Source: Udaeobacter sp046731855 (GTDB lineage: Bacteria; Verrucomicrobiota; Verrucomicrobiia; Chthoniobacterales; UBA10450). From it: DNA of 52,885 nt. A program made the translations under genes and the position numbers. Below the pieces are notes generated by a model. That model was not told where the DNA came from and did no database searches. It worked only from the letters and a program-made list of their open reading frames with translations. Position 1 is the first letter of the stretch. Each line of letters opens with the position of its first letter. Where the stretch lies: positions 1 to 52,885 of the forward strand of contig JBKPLX010000216.1 of the NCBI GenBank assembly GCA_046731855.1, read 5' to 3'. Below, one piece after another: positions 16,647-25,722 of this stretch.

Positions 16647-17467
16647 GCAACGGTTTCCTTGAACACCGCAGCAATCTTGCTCTCCGGCAAAGTAGTAATG
16701 CCTTCGCGCGATACGATTTTGATCAGTGGATAAATCTTTCCGCTGCGATCTACGCCGCCGGTTGATGTGTCCGATTCCGCAGCGGTATCCAATGCACGCA
16801 ACGCGATCGATACTGCTTCGTCTTCGCTTAATTCCGATAGTGGTTTCGCGCCCCAGTGATTTTCGTAATAAAGAATACCGCGCACCGCCGGCGATCCGGA
16901 TCCCGTTGCCGCGTAATCGGTCACTTCAAATTGCGCTCCCATCGCATCGTAAAAATAAAGACGCGCCTCGGGCTTGGGATGAGAATCGTAGGTCGCGAAG
17001 ATTGGCACCACGACGCCCACGCCCTGCATGACGAACCCGAAATTGTCACGCAACAGCTTTGACAGAGCGCGCACTTTGCCGTCGACGCTCATTTCCTGCA
17101 GCTGCGTCCGCCGAAAATATTGGAACGAGTGTTCGAGCACACGCGCCATTTCCCACGCCGTCGCTGGCACGCCAGCAATGGCCATGATCGAATGCCGGTC
17201 GATTTCCAAAACCTTGTCCGCGCGATCGTACACAACCGTGTTGCCAGCAGTCGCGCGGCGGTCGCCTGCCACCAGCACGCCGCCTGAAAATTTGAAAGCG
17301 AGAATTGTGGTTGCCTCTGTTGGTTGCCACGTTTTCTGAGATGTTCCCGCTTGCGGTAGCGGATTCGCAGCCGCCGGAGCGAGCAAGCCTTTTCGCCGTA
17401 GCAGCGCAGGGAAATCGCCGGCTGCACCAGAGAAATTCTGGTCAAACGCCACCGGGGAGCGCTCCAT
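16643..17467 (-). CDS. prcB: 20S proteasome beta subunit
   Basis: The 274-residue precursor starts at the ATG at 17467, which shares its A with the upstream ubact stop (TAATG). A propeptide of 52 residues should be removed to expose the catalytic Thr53 in EATTILAF. GVLVAGDRRATAGN holds the partner Asp, and a Lys lies in DKVLEIDRHSIMAIAG. YAATGSGSP and RALDTAAESDTSTGG complete the active-site region. It is the proteolytic subunit of the core particle and presumably degrades proteins tagged with the UBact modifier encoded immediately upstream. Confidence 0.92.
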   Translation of the reverse strand: MERSPVAFDQNFSGAAGDFPALLRRKGLLAPAAANPLPQAGTSQKTWQPTEATTILAFKFSGGVLVAGDRRATAGNTVVYDRADKVLEIDRHSIMAIAGVPATAWEMARVLEHSFQYFRRTQLQEMSVDGKVRALSKLLRDNFGFVMQGVGVVVPIFATYDSHPKPEARLYFYDAMGAQFEVTDYAATGSGSPAVRGILYYENHWGAKPLSELSEDEAVSIALRALDTAAESDTSTGGVDRSGKIYPLIKIVSREGITTLPESKIAAVFKETVA

Positions 17468-17643
17468 TATTGCCCGGTGCGCTGGCGGTAGCGCTTGGAT
17501 TGATTGGGATCCACTTTGCGCATTTTTTTTAAAAGATCCTTGGTGTCCGGCCGCGAAACGTCCGGTGAACGTGGACCTCCACCATCGCCTTGTTTTGGAC
17601 CCCACGGGCCCGGTTCCACCGGCTTTTGAATGCGCTCAGGCAT
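17467..17643 (-). CDS. ubact: UBact, prokaryotic ubiquitin-like modifier
   Basis: This 58-residue product starts MPERIQKPVEPGPWGP at the ATG at 17643. It has a Gly/Pro-rich disordered N-terminal half, then RRPDT-like RPDTKDLLKKMRKVDPNQ, and ends SKRYRQRTGQ with a C-terminal Gln. Length, disorder, the DLLKKMRKVDP block and the RTGQ end match UBact, the Pup analogue described in Verrucomicrobia, Nitrospirae and other phyla. If it works like Pup, a Dop-like deamidase turns the last Gln into Glu before a PafA-like ligase attaches it to lysines. Those enzymes are not in this window. Confidence 0.9.
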   Translation of the reverse strand: MPERIQKPVEPGPWGPKQGDGGGPRSPDVSRPDTKDLLKKMRKVDPNQSKRYRQRTGQ

Positions 17644-17705
17644 AAAAAAATCTAAGAGCAAAAATTGGAAAGGCAAGCGGGGCAAGCCCGCGTGATTTGT
17701 TGAAC

Positions 17706-17732
17706 GGTTACATCATTACATCGTTACATCGT
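17706..17732. repeat. Tandem TTACATCG repeat
   Basis: Three units of the TTACATCG/TTACATCA type lie in the divergent gap between ubact (minus) and the LysM gene (plus). They resemble the GTTAAATC repeat at 2217-2247. The rest of the gap (17644-17822) shows no other recognised element; it must hold both promoters. Confidence 0.55.
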
Positions 17733-17822
17733 TTGCGCTTCAACGCTTCACCGGTTTTTTAACGATTCAACGTGGCGAAGCCGCTTGCCAGACAAATCTG
17801 CTGATGGCAAAGTTTTGCCCCG

Positions 17823-18296
17823 ATGAAGCTCGCGATGATTTTTTGTGCGACGTTCCTTTTCGGGTCGCTTTGCACTGCGTCCGCGCAAACGCCTGCGCCG
17901 AAGTCTGGCAAATCAGACGATGCGACTCAACTTGAAGCGCTGGCAAAAAAGATCGACGAACAGAACGCGAAGATTGACGCGCTGTCTCAGGAGATTCTCA
18001 AGCTGGAACAGCAAATCGCACACATTCGCCCCGGTGTAATGATTGGAGAAAGTACGCCTCCGGCAACCAGCCCCGCCGCTACAACCGGGGCTTCATCGCA
18101 TCCGACCGGCGGGAACATGCACATCGTCGCACGTGGCGAGACACTTACTTCTATTGCAAAAATGTACAAAGTGACTGTGGACGAATTGCAGACGGCTAAC
18201 CATATCGAAGATGGCCGTAAGCTGCAGGCGGGACAAAGTATTATCATCCCGGTTGCGTCGCCCGCTCCTTCCAGTTCGCCATCGCCAACAGAATAG
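17823..18296 (+). CDS. LysM-domain exported protein
   Basis: This 157-residue protein has a signal peptide (MKLAMIFCATFLFGSLCTASAQ) and a short coiled-coil (LEALAKKIDEQNAKIDALSQ and onward, about residues 38-70). One LysM domain lies at about residues 100-143 (HIVARGETLTSIAKMYKVTV, then LQTANHIEDGRKLQAGQSII). LysM binds peptidoglycan N-acetylglucosamine. The combination of coiled-coil and LysM suggests a wall-bound spacer or oligomerising protein. The next gene begins five bases after its stop, so the two are probably one operon. Confidence 0.88.
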   Translation: MKLAMIFCATFLFGSLCTASAQTPAPKSGKSDDATQLEALAKKIDEQNAKIDALSQEILKLEQQIAHIRPGVMIGESTPPATSPAATTGASSHPTGGNMHIVARGETLTSIAKMYKVTVDELQTANHIEDGRKLQAGQSIIIPVASPAPSSSPSPTE

Positions 18297-18301
18297 GGCT
18301 C

Positions 18302-18850
18302 GTGAATCAAAGTTGGTTTCTGCGTAAGCACGAAGATGGAAGCACTTTTGGTCCGGTGCGGTTTGATCAAATCGCGCGTTGGGCAACGGCGGCGCAGATC
18401 GCGCCACACGATACGCTTTCTAACGACCGGCAGACCTGGGTGAAAGCGCCGATGCTGGCTCAGCTCGGTATGGACTGGTTGGTGGAGCTCACCAGCGAGC
18501 ATTATTACGGCCCAACAACGTTGGGCGCCCTCCAGGAATTCATTCGCCTCGGCGAAATCGATGGCGAAACTCTTGTCATCAACACCCGCAACGGCGCTCG
18601 TTGCAAGATTCAGGAGATGCCCCAATTGTGGGAAACGGGACAACCAGGTACCGGAGATGCCCAAACCGAAATTCTACTGGGCGACCCCGTTGGACCAGCG
18701 GTGGCGGGAATGTCGGTTCCTCTCCAGGAGCAGATTCGTGATCTCGAACAAAGCTTGGAAGAAGAGCGCCGCTCCCTAATGGAAGCCGAGCGGCGATACG
18801 CTGAGTTAAAGGAAAAATATGATGCGGTCATTCAGCGTGCCGGAACATAG
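18302..18850 (+). CDS. GYF_2-like domain protein with C-terminal coiled-coil
   Basis: The 182-residue product starts with the GTG at 18302. Residues 4-55 fit the bacterial GYF_2 (DUF4339) pattern: WFLRKHEDGSTFGPVRFDQI, then WATAAQIAPHDTLSNDRQTW. Residues 60-110 look like a second, degenerate copy (HYYGPTTLGALQEFIRLGEI). The C-terminal 45 residues form a Glu/Arg-rich coiled-coil. GYF-type domains usually bind peptides in membrane-linked proteins; no membrane helix is present here. It is probably co-transcribed with the LysM gene. Confidence 0.7.
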   Translation: MNQSWFLRKHEDGSTFGPVRFDQIARWATAAQIAPHDTLSNDRQTWVKAPMLAQLGMDWLVELTSEHYYGPTTLGALQEFIRLGEIDGETLVINTRNGARCKIQEMPQLWETGQPGTGDAQTEILLGDPVGPAVAGMSVPLQEQIRDLEQSLEEERRSLMEAERRYAELKEKYDAVIQRAGT

Positions 18851-18979
18851 ACTTGTGATCTGCTGCCGCGCCGAAAGTCGCCGCGGCGACCGCAGCCGGA
18901 CGTGATCAATGGAGCTGAACTCCGCTAAATAACTACCAGCCAGAAGAGTCTCGTAGTCGCCCCCACGGAAATCCCTCTG

Positions 18980-20791
18980 TCAGCAAACAGGCAGTTCTTC
19001 TTCTGTCTCGGCTGACTGTGAAGCGACAATTTCTGGCGGCGGTTCGGTTATCCGCAGCGGGGAGGTTTCGAGCAAACTTTGCTGGCATAGCCGCGTATAT
19101 TTTCCACCGAGTGATAACAACTTTTCGTGTGTGCCGCGCTCAATAATCCGGCCATGGTCAAGTACCAGGATTTGGTCCGCATGCACAATCGTCGAAAGCC
19201 GATGCGCGATGACAATCGATGTGCGGTTCGCCATCAGGCGCTCAAGCGCTTCCTGGATCAAACGCTCCGTGGCAGTGTCCACACTCGCAGTCGCTTCATC
19301 GAGAATCAAAATCGGCGGATCTTTCAACAGCGCGCGGGCTATGGAAAGTCGTTGCTTTTCGCCTACGCTTAATTTTACGCCACGCTCGCCCACGACGCTT
19401 TCAAAGCCGCCTGGTAGCCGTTGGATAAATTGCTGCGCGTTCGCCGCAATCACGGCGCGCCATAATTCTGCGTCAGTCGCTTGCGGTTTTCCCATGAGGA
19501 GGTTTTCGCGAATCGATCCATTGAATAAGAAGCTTTCCTGCGTCACCACTCCGATCGCCTCGCGCAACGCGCGCATGTTATATTCGCGAATCGGTTTCCG
19601 ATCGATGTAGATTTGTCCGCCGGTAAACTCATAGAAACGTACGAGCAGATTTACCACTGTCGATTTACCGGCACCGGTTGCTCCCACCAGCGCGACGGTC
19701 GCACCGGGCGGCGCGTGAAAGGAAACATTCCTCAGCGCGGGCAATCCCTCCACGTAGCTGAAGCTCACGTCCTGATAGCGAATATCCCCGAGAACTCGTG
19801 TGTCGTCGCGGTCAGCGCCCGCGGCTACAGCCCCCGGCTCTGCCGGTTCGTCGAGTATTTCAAATACACGTTCGCCCGCCGCGCGTCCGGCTTGCACAAG
19901 TTGATTGAGCTGATGCAATCGGCTCAAGGGATCGTAGAGAAACGCGATTAGAATTAGAAACGCGACCAGATCGCCGATCTGCATCGAACCTGTCAGCACC
20001 GCGTGACTGCCAAACCCGAGTACCAGCAGTGCGCCAATCGATTCAAACAGCGACATCGACGGGCTGTAAATCGCCCATACCCGCATCACTACGAGTGTGG
20101 CGCGTCGCAATTGATCGCTTACGCGGTTAAACCGCGCGTGCTCTTCCTTCTCGCGTACGAAACTCTTGATCTGCCGGACGCCCGCCAGATTATCGTGCAG
20201 TAGCGCGTTCATGTCCGATGAGGCTCGGCGCTGCAAACGATACCGCCGATGCGCAGTCAGCGTATAAGTAAGCGTGCCTGCGATAAGCAGCGGGAATGGG
20301 GCGAGCGCCAGCAACGTCAGGTCCGCATTCAGATAAAACATCATCCCTACAACAATGAGCACCTGCAGGATTGCGACGACACCCTGTTCGATTCCGTCAA
20401 TCAACACACGCTCGACCGAGTTGACGTCCTCAATCACGCGCGTCATCAGATCGCCGGTGGCGCGATTGTCGAACCACCGCAGTGGCAGCAGTTGGATGTG
20501 CGAATACAAATCGCTGCGCAAATCGAAGATCACTTTTTGTTCAAATGTGTTGTTTAGAATGATGCGCAGCGCGTTGAACACGTGCTGCAAAAGAAATGCG
20601 ATCGCCGCCAGCGCGATTAGCGGCAGCAATTTGTCCGGTCGACTCGCGCGCACGACGTCGTTGATGATCCATTTCGTGGTGGCTGGGAAAACGATCACCA
20701 TCAGAGTACTCAGGATCGCGCAAGTCAACGTCCCTGCAGCCATCCACGGATAGCGCTTCAAATAAGCAAAAACGCGCCAGACAGTTTTCAT
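18980..20791 (-). CDS. ABC transporter, fused permease and ATPase (MsbA-type exporter)
   Basis: This 603-residue half-transporter has an N-terminal membrane domain of six helices (about residues 1-310) and a C-terminal nucleotide-binding domain. Walker A is GATGAGKST, the Q-loop is VTQESFLFNGS, the signature is LSVGEKQR, Walker B is ILILDEAT, and the switch His is in IVIAHRLST. It would work as a homodimer in the inner membrane and export a lipid or hydrophobic compound. MsbA-like lipid flipping is the commonest role for this subfamily, but the substrate cannot be read from sequence. It has no operon partner. Confidence 0.9.
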   Translation of the reverse strand: MKTVWRVFAYLKRYPWMAAGTLTCAILSTLMVIVFPATTKWIINDVVRASRPDKLLPLIALAAIAFLLQHVFNALRIILNNTFEQKVIFDLRSDLYSHIQLLPLRWFDNRATGDLMTRVIEDVNSVERVLIDGIEQGVVAILQVLIVVGMMFYLNADLTLLALAPFPLLIAGTLTYTLTAHRRYRLQRRASSDMNALLHDNLAGVRQIKSFVREKEEHARFNRVSDQLRRATLVVMRVWAIYSPSMSLFESIGALLVLGFGSHAVLTGSMQIGDLVAFLILIAFLYDPLSRLHQLNQLVQAGRAAGERVFEILDEPAEPGAVAAGADRDDTRVLGDIRYQDVSFSYVEGLPALRNVSFHAPPGATVALVGATGAGKSTVVNLLVRFYEFTGGQIYIDRKPIREYNMRALREAIGVVTQESFLFNGSIRENLLMGKPQATDAELWRAVIAANAQQFIQRLPGGFESVVGERGVKLSVGEKQRLSIARALLKDPPILILDEATASVDTATERLIQEALERLMANRTSIVIAHRLSTIVHADQILVLDHGRIIERGTHEKLLSLGGKYTRLCQQSLLETSPLRITEPPPEIVASQSAETEEELPVC

Positions 20792-21122
20792 CGCGCATTC
20801 AACCTCAATGCGTGCACTACCACGTCAAGGAGGGCACGCACTGTTCGCGCCTCCACATGTTTCGATCCGCTTCCAACTTCCCTCTTCGCAAACCGTGTCG
20901 GGCTTGCAACCTTAACTTTGTGCCTGCCAATTAAGACGCCCAGAGTCAAACGAGCAGGTGCGTCCATTCGCGTCATTCGTGGGCCTCTGATCTTTGCATC
21001 GCTTTTCCATCGCTAGGCAGGATGGCCGCCAGCTTCAGAGGCAGGATGGCTAGTGCTAGTCTTTTTCGAGAACTTCGCGCCGCCGTTTCCGGAGAAGGAG
21101 GTAAAAGGTCGGTCGTTCTTCT
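20792..21122. other. Gene-free interval (331 bp)
   Basis: No convincing gene is seen. The interval must hold the promoters of the ABC transporter (minus) and of the lipoprotein operon (plus). A good Shine-Dalgarno-like AAGGAGG lies at 21095-21101, about 20 bases before the lipoprotein ATG. A short open frame on the minus strand (20788-20976) has no family features and is probably spurious. Confidence 0.5.
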
Positions 21123-21566
21123 ATGAGAACCTCATCCGGAACATTCGCATTTGTTGCATTTGCGGTACTCGCGACCGTTGTGGTCGTCAGCTGCACCGTC
21201 AAACTCGTCCCCAACCAACAATTCCTTCTGTACATTGGCACTAAGCCGATATTCGGTAAGCCGACGTACGTTTACTGGACGACCGAGACGGACTTTGACG
21301 ACGCGTTGAAACAGGTTTGTTCCGGTGGAGGTACTTACTCGATTCGTAAACTGAAAGCGGAAGGTCAAACACCGTACGATGCTAAACCTTGTAAGGAAAT
21401 GCTTAAGACGGTTAAGGTCACAAAATCCAAAGTCGCAGACGACGCAGCGGTAGCATCTGCCGGTAACGATCCTAACGTTGTGTACAAGGTTGCCGCTGCT
21501 AGCGTAGAGGATATTAAGGCGGTTGTGGGCGCTCTTGCAACGCCAACGCCAACTCCTACGCACTGA
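21123..21566 (+). CDS. Putative lipoprotein, unknown
   Basis: The 147-residue product has a lipobox-like signal sequence (FAVLATVVVVSCTVKL, Cys at about residue 24). A region with two more cysteines follows (KQVCSGGGTYSIRKLK and DAKPCKEMLK), which could form a disulfide. The C-terminus is a short Thr/Pro repeat. No family is recognised. It is the first of four closely spaced plus-strand genes leading to an HTTM protein and a cyclase/TPR protein, so it may belong to the same envelope system. Confidence 0.62.
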   Translation: MRTSSGTFAFVAFAVLATVVVVSCTVKLVPNQQFLLYIGTKPIFGKPTYVYWTTETDFDDALKQVCSGGGTYSIRKLKAEGQTPYDAKPCKEMLKTVKVTKSKVADDAAVASAGNDPNVVYKVAAASVEDIKAVVGALATPTPTPTH

Positions 21567-21580
21567 ATATCGGACGGATC

Positions 21581-22192
21581 TTGCGGCAAAAATATGTTTA
21601 CGCGGCGTGGTGCGCCCTGCATTTCCTGCTGATCTTTTCATTTTCGTGTCGGGAAACGCTGCTCTTGATGGCGCAGGGACCAACGATTTTTCCTGCTTCC
21701 TTTAAGAGTTTTTCGAAGAAAGCTGAGACGGCCGTTTCCGTCGTTCTAGGCCAGCATTTGGCCGTGTCAAATGCGATCCGGCAAGCGCTTGCGACTTATC
21801 TGTACCTTGCCGGAGTCGAAACGGGTTATGGCTACTTTGCGCCAAATGTGCCTGGCAGTTACAGGCTTGTTTTTGAGTTACATTATCCCGATGGCCGAGT
21901 GGAATACGAGTTGCCATCGGTTAGCGGTGCAGCGGCCGCCTTGCGCATTACCAGTCTGCTGGACGCCATAGGGCGCACGCCACACGACGCCCTTCGGGAG
22001 CATCTGGTGAAGATGCTGGCGCTAGCAATCTGGCGCGAGCATCCCGACGTGAAAACGATTCGGGCTGTGTTTGGGTCGATCCTTTTGCCCAGGGTAAACG
22101 AGTTCGAGCAAGGGAAAAGACAATCGTACCAGTTCTTGTACGCCTACGATTTCAGTCTGCAAAGCGAGCCTGCCAACCCGAAAGATCGCTAG
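21581..22192 (+). CDS. Membrane-anchored protein paired with HTTM protein, unknown
   Basis: This 203-residue product probably starts with the TTG at 21581. One N-terminal hydrophobic helix (YAAWCALHFLLIFSFS) precedes a soluble part with GSYRLVFELHYPDGRVEYEL and a C-terminal segment YQFLYAYDFSLQS. It lies 14 bases after the lipoprotein gene and four bases before the HTTM gene. Small proteins of this shape are often found next to HTTM genes; that link is from memory of such neighbourhoods and is not proof. No catalytic motif is visible. Confidence 0.6.
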   Translation: MRQKYVYAAWCALHFLLIFSFSCRETLLLMAQGPTIFPASFKSFSKKAETAVSVVLGQHLAVSNAIRQALATYLYLAGVETGYGYFAPNVPGSYRLVFELHYPDGRVEYELPSVSGAAAALRITSLLDAIGRTPHDALREHLVKMLALAIWREHPDVKTIRAVFGSILLPRVNEFEQGKRQSYQFLYAYDFSLQSEPANPKDR

Positions 22193-22196
22193 GCAG

Positions 22197-23240
22197 ATGC
22201 AAGCGTTTAGAGAACGATTCCTCGGATTTCTGTTTCCTGCCGCATCCGATAATTGGCTAGCTATCCTACGGCTCGGCCTCGGTGTTCAAACGACCCTTTA
22301 TTCCCTAACGTTGCGAAATGACTGGAATGATCTGCTTGGCGGAGCGGGGGTAAGCAGCCGGGACTTGGCGGAAGCACTTCTTTCCGTGGAAAGTCATTTT
22401 GTCCCGAGATTGGGCTGGTTCGTCGCGCTCGGAGAGCATCTTGGTCTGCGTGAAGAGATTGTCCTTTCTATTGCGTGGATTTGTTTAGTTGTTGCTGGCT
22501 GCAGTCTTCTCCTAGGACTTGCTAGCCGGTTCTCTGCGATATTGGCGTGGCTTTTACATCTGTGCGCAGCCAAGAGCGGAGGGTTCATGTCATATGGCGT
22601 GGATAACTTCATGACCATCGGACTTTTCTACTTAATGTTGTCGCCGCTGCCGGATCGATATTCTCTGGATTGGCGACTACGAGAATTGCGACCGAAAAAT
22701 CCACAGCTCCTCGGGTTCTGGCGTCGTGTCCTTCAGCTTCATTTGTGTGTCATCTATTTTTTCAGCGGCCTAACGAAGTGTCTCGGTCCTGGCTGGTGGG
22801 ATGGCTCAAATGTCTGGCGCGCTCTCATTCGCCCGCCTTTCAACATCATCGATCCTGACATACTCGTGAGATGGAAGTACCTGTTCCCAGTCGCGGGAAT
22901 CTTTATTTGTCTGTTGGAAATCGCATATCCAGTTTTAATTTGGTCTAGCAAGACGAGAAAGATTTGGTTGATCGGGATTTGTGCAATGCATGTCGGGATT
23001 GGTCTCACCATGGGGATGTATCTGTTCGCGTTTGTTATGATCATTCTTAATCTGGCCGCGTTCGGCCCGGGTCTTATCCCCACGGAGCTGCGAATGTATC
23101 AACCTGCAACTGTAGAAAGGGCCCATGAATCAGCCGGAGACGAGCATTCATTTGGGTGCGGGTTCTCGCCTGCGAGAATGCCCATTCGCTATCGAGGGTC
23201 ACAAACCCCCGTGGTTAGAATCCGTAGTACCAGAGGGTGA
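22197..23240 (+). CDS. HTTM-domain membrane protein (vitamin K-dependent gamma-carboxylase-like)
   Basis: This 347-residue multi-pass protein is typical in length for HTTM proteins. Features are an N-terminal NWLAILRLGLGVQ helix, a middle helix set with SGGFMSYGVDNFMTIGLFYL, and LQLHLCVIYFFSGLTKCLGP followed by WWDGSNVWRAL. That block is the most conserved part of the HTTM/DoxX-like superfamily. Some relatives carry out vitamin K-dependent carboxylation, but most bacterial ones have no known reaction. The last bases overlap the next gene (GTGA), which suggests translational coupling to the cyclase/TPR protein. Confidence 0.8.
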   Translation: MQAFRERFLGFLFPAASDNWLAILRLGLGVQTTLYSLTLRNDWNDLLGGAGVSSRDLAEALLSVESHFVPRLGWFVALGEHLGLREEIVLSIAWICLVVAGCSLLLGLASRFSAILAWLLHLCAAKSGGFMSYGVDNFMTIGLFYLMLSPLPDRYSLDWRLRELRPKNPQLLGFWRRVLQLHLCVIYFFSGLTKCLGPGWWDGSNVWRALIRPPFNIIDPDILVRWKYLFPVAGIFICLLEIAYPVLIWSSKTRKIWLIGICAMHVGIGLTMGMYLFAFVMIILNLAAFGPGLIPTELRMYQPATVERAHESAGDEHSFGCGFSPARMPIRYRGSQTPVVRIRSTRG

Positions 23241-25663
23241 ACCCGCAAGACACGACTGCTGATCTTCAGCTCGAGATTGCACATCTCTTGTTAGTCGACG
23301 TTGTAGGTTATTCCAAGCTGCTTGTAAACGAGCAGGTCGAATTGCTGCAGGAGTTGAAGCAAATCGTCCGAGGTACTGAATCTTTTCGGGCTGCGGAAGC
23401 AAGCGGCAAACTTGTTCGAGTGCCGACCGGCGACGGAATGGCGCTTGTTTTTTTTCACAGCCCGGAAGAGCCGGTGCGATGTGCGCTCGAAATTAGCAGA
23501 GCGTTGCAAAATCATCCGCGTATCCAGTTGCGGATGGGAGTTCACAGCGGTCCGATCAACCGGGTCACGGACGTCAATGAGAAAGCGAACATAGCCGGTC
23601 CTGGAATCAATGTGGCGCAGCGTGTGATGGATTGCGGCGATGCCGGACATATTCTTTTGTCCGCGCACGTTGCGGAAGACCTGTGCCAATACCGGCGTTG
23701 GCAACCGTGCTTGCATGATCTTGGCGAATGCGAAGTCAAGTATGGGCTGCGGCTTCACTTGTTTAACCTTTACAAGGATGGTCTCGGCAATTCGCAGGTT
23801 CCTGAAAAACTCCGGCGGGGAAGAAGGAGACCAGGGTCTGCGATTACTGTGCGTCCATTAACTGCTCCGCGTTGGCCCAAGGCTGCTCTTGCAATCGCTT
23901 TTCTCATGTTCGCAGTTGCCCTGGTTATTAGCTCCCTGATCTTTTTCAATCGAGCGCCCCCAACAACCATGGCGAGAGCTCTTAGCGCGCTGGCTGCAAT
24001 TCCTGAGAAGAGTATCGCCGTTCTGCCATTCGAGAATTTAAGTGCCGAGAAAGAGAATGCTTACTTTGCTGACGGCGTACAGGATGAAATCCTAACTGGC
24101 CTCTCTAGAGTTGCCGATCTGAAAGTGATTAGCCGCACATCCGTGATGCAGTACAAGGCCGGGCCGAGGCGCAACCTGCGCGAGGTTGCGATTGACTTGG
24201 GTGTAGCGCACGTGTTGGAAGGCACAGTGCAGCGTGCCCGCGGTCGAGTGCGCGTCAACGCTCAGTTAATCGATGCGCGGACCGACAGCCAGCTTTGGGC
24301 CGAACGCTACGATCGCGATGTCGCCGATGTGTTTGAAATTGAAAGCGAAGTGGCTGGGAAGATTATTGCGCAGCTCCAGGCCAAAATCTCTCCGAGTGAA
24401 AAGGCGGCAATCGAGCAAAAACCAACAACTGATTTGGCTGCTCACGATCTATACATACGGGCCAAAACACTCGTCGCGACTGCTGCTTTTAGCGCCCCTG
24501 GACGCGAAAGCCTGACCGAGGCGGTCCACTTGCTGAATCAGGCAATCGAACGCGACCCTGCCTTCGCACTTGCGTATTACCAACTCGCCCAAGCCCATGA
24601 TCAACTCTATTTTGCAGGCATTGATCACTCTCCTGCGCGGTTGGCTATGGCGGATGCAGCGATTCAATCGCTTGCTCGATTCCTTCCAAATTCAGGCGAA
24701 GTGCATCTCGCGGTGGCCAAGCATTTGTATTGGGGCTACCTCGATTACGACCAGGCTCGCGAGGAACTCAAGCTGGCACAGCAAAGTTTGCCTAACGATC
24801 CGGTGTCGTTTCAAATACTCGCCTTTATCGATCGACGGCAGGGGCGGTGGGCTGAATCGACCAAAAATTTCGAGCGCGCTATCGAGCTCGACCCGCAAAA
24901 CTCAGGTTTCCTCCAACAACTGGCTAATAGTTATCTGTGCCTGCGCCAATATGCAGATGCCGAGCGCGTTTTGGACCGTGCCGTTGCGGTTTCCCCTAAT
25001 GATTCAAACATGCGCGCCTTCCGTGCCTCGATCGAGCTTGAATGGCATGCTGATACGCGTCCGCTGCGCTCTACAGTAGATGCGATCCTTGCTGAAGATC
25101 CGGGCAAAGGCAAAAACGTAGCGCAACTTTGGCTTGAGGTATCTCTTTGCGAGCGCAATTTCGATGACGCGAGTCACGCCCTGGCTGCGCTGCCGATCGC
25201 TGGATGTTACGATGACTGGATTCCATTTCCCCGAAGCTGGTGTGAAGGCGTAGTCGCTCAGATGCGCGGTGATAACGCGGCAGCGCACGCCGCTTTTACC
25301 AGCGCCCGAAATGAAGCCGCCAAACTCGTTGCCGAACAGCCTGATTATCCAGAAGGACTTTGTGTGCTCGGGATGGCTGACGCAGCCTTGGGCAACAAGG
25401 ACGACGCAGTTCGTGAAGGTCGTCGCGCGGTCGAGCTGATGCCAGTCGGCAAAGATGTCATACGGGGCCCGTTATTGATTGAATACCTGGCCCTAATTTA
25501 TGCGTGGACTGGCGAGAAGGATCGCGCCGTTGAGCGATTAGATGAAGCTGCGAAACTTCCAAGCTTTTTGAGCTACGGCAGACTGCGTCTTCGTCCGCGC
25601 TGGGATCCGCTGCGCGGAGATCCCCGCTTCGAGAAAATTGTCGCCTCCTTGGCACCAAGATAA
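23237..25663 (+). CDS. Class III nucleotide cyclase domain, transmembrane, TolB-like and TPR protein
   Basis: This 808-residue protein starts with a GTG that overlaps the upstream stop. Residues 12-180 form a class III cyclase homology domain: metal Asp21 (LLVDVVGYS) and Asp66 (PTGDGMALVF) are present, and Asn125 and Arg129 fit GINVAQRVMD. One transmembrane helix lies at about 216-237. Residues 258-385 are a TolB/FlgO-like domain (IAVLPFENLSAEKENAYFAD). TPR repeats continue to the end. Proteins of this design are thought to signal through cyclic nucleotides or act as adaptors; activity is unproven. A shorter homologue of the cyclase domain lies at 49063-49974. Confidence 0.87.
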   Translation: MNPQDTTADLQLEIAHLLLVDVVGYSKLLVNEQVELLQELKQIVRGTESFRAAEASGKLVRVPTGDGMALVFFHSPEEPVRCALEISRALQNHPRIQLRMGVHSGPINRVTDVNEKANIAGPGINVAQRVMDCGDAGHILLSAHVAEDLCQYRRWQPCLHDLGECEVKYGLRLHLFNLYKDGLGNSQVPEKLRRGRRRPGSAITVRPLTAPRWPKAALAIAFLMFAVALVISSLIFFNRAPPTTMARALSALAAIPEKSIAVLPFENLSAEKENAYFADGVQDEILTGLSRVADLKVISRTSVMQYKAGPRRNLREVAIDLGVAHVLEGTVQRARGRVRVNAQLIDARTDSQLWAERYDRDVADVFEIESEVAGKIIAQLQAKISPSEKAAIEQKPTTDLAAHDLYIRAKTLVATAAFSAPGRESLTEAVHLLNQAIERDPAFALAYYQLAQAHDQLYFAGIDHSPARLAMADAAIQSLARFLPNSGEVHLAVAKHLYWGYLDYDQAREELKLAQQSLPNDPVSFQILAFIDRRQGRWAESTKNFERAIELDPQNSGFLQQLANSYLCLRQYADAERVLDRAVAVSPNDSNMRAFRASIELEWHADTRPLRSTVDAILAEDPGKGKNVAQLWLEVSLCERNFDDASHALAALPIAGCYDDWIPFPRSWCEGVVAQMRGDNAAAHAAFTSARNEAAKLVAEQPDYPEGLCVLGMADAALGNKDDAVREGRRAVELMPVGKDVIRGPLLIEYLALIYAWTGEKDRAVERLDEAAKLPSFLSYGRLRLRPRWDPLRGDPRFEKIVASLAPR

Positions 25664-25722
25664 GTGCAACGTTCGCGACGAAACGAATGTTGCTCTGGTC
25701 AGCAACCGGGTAATCTTGCCAA

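Noticed and set aside
20788..20976. 62-codon minus-strand frame upstream of the ABC transporter
   Set aside because: There is no family feature and no ribosome site, and it overlaps the transporter start; it is probably promoter DNA.
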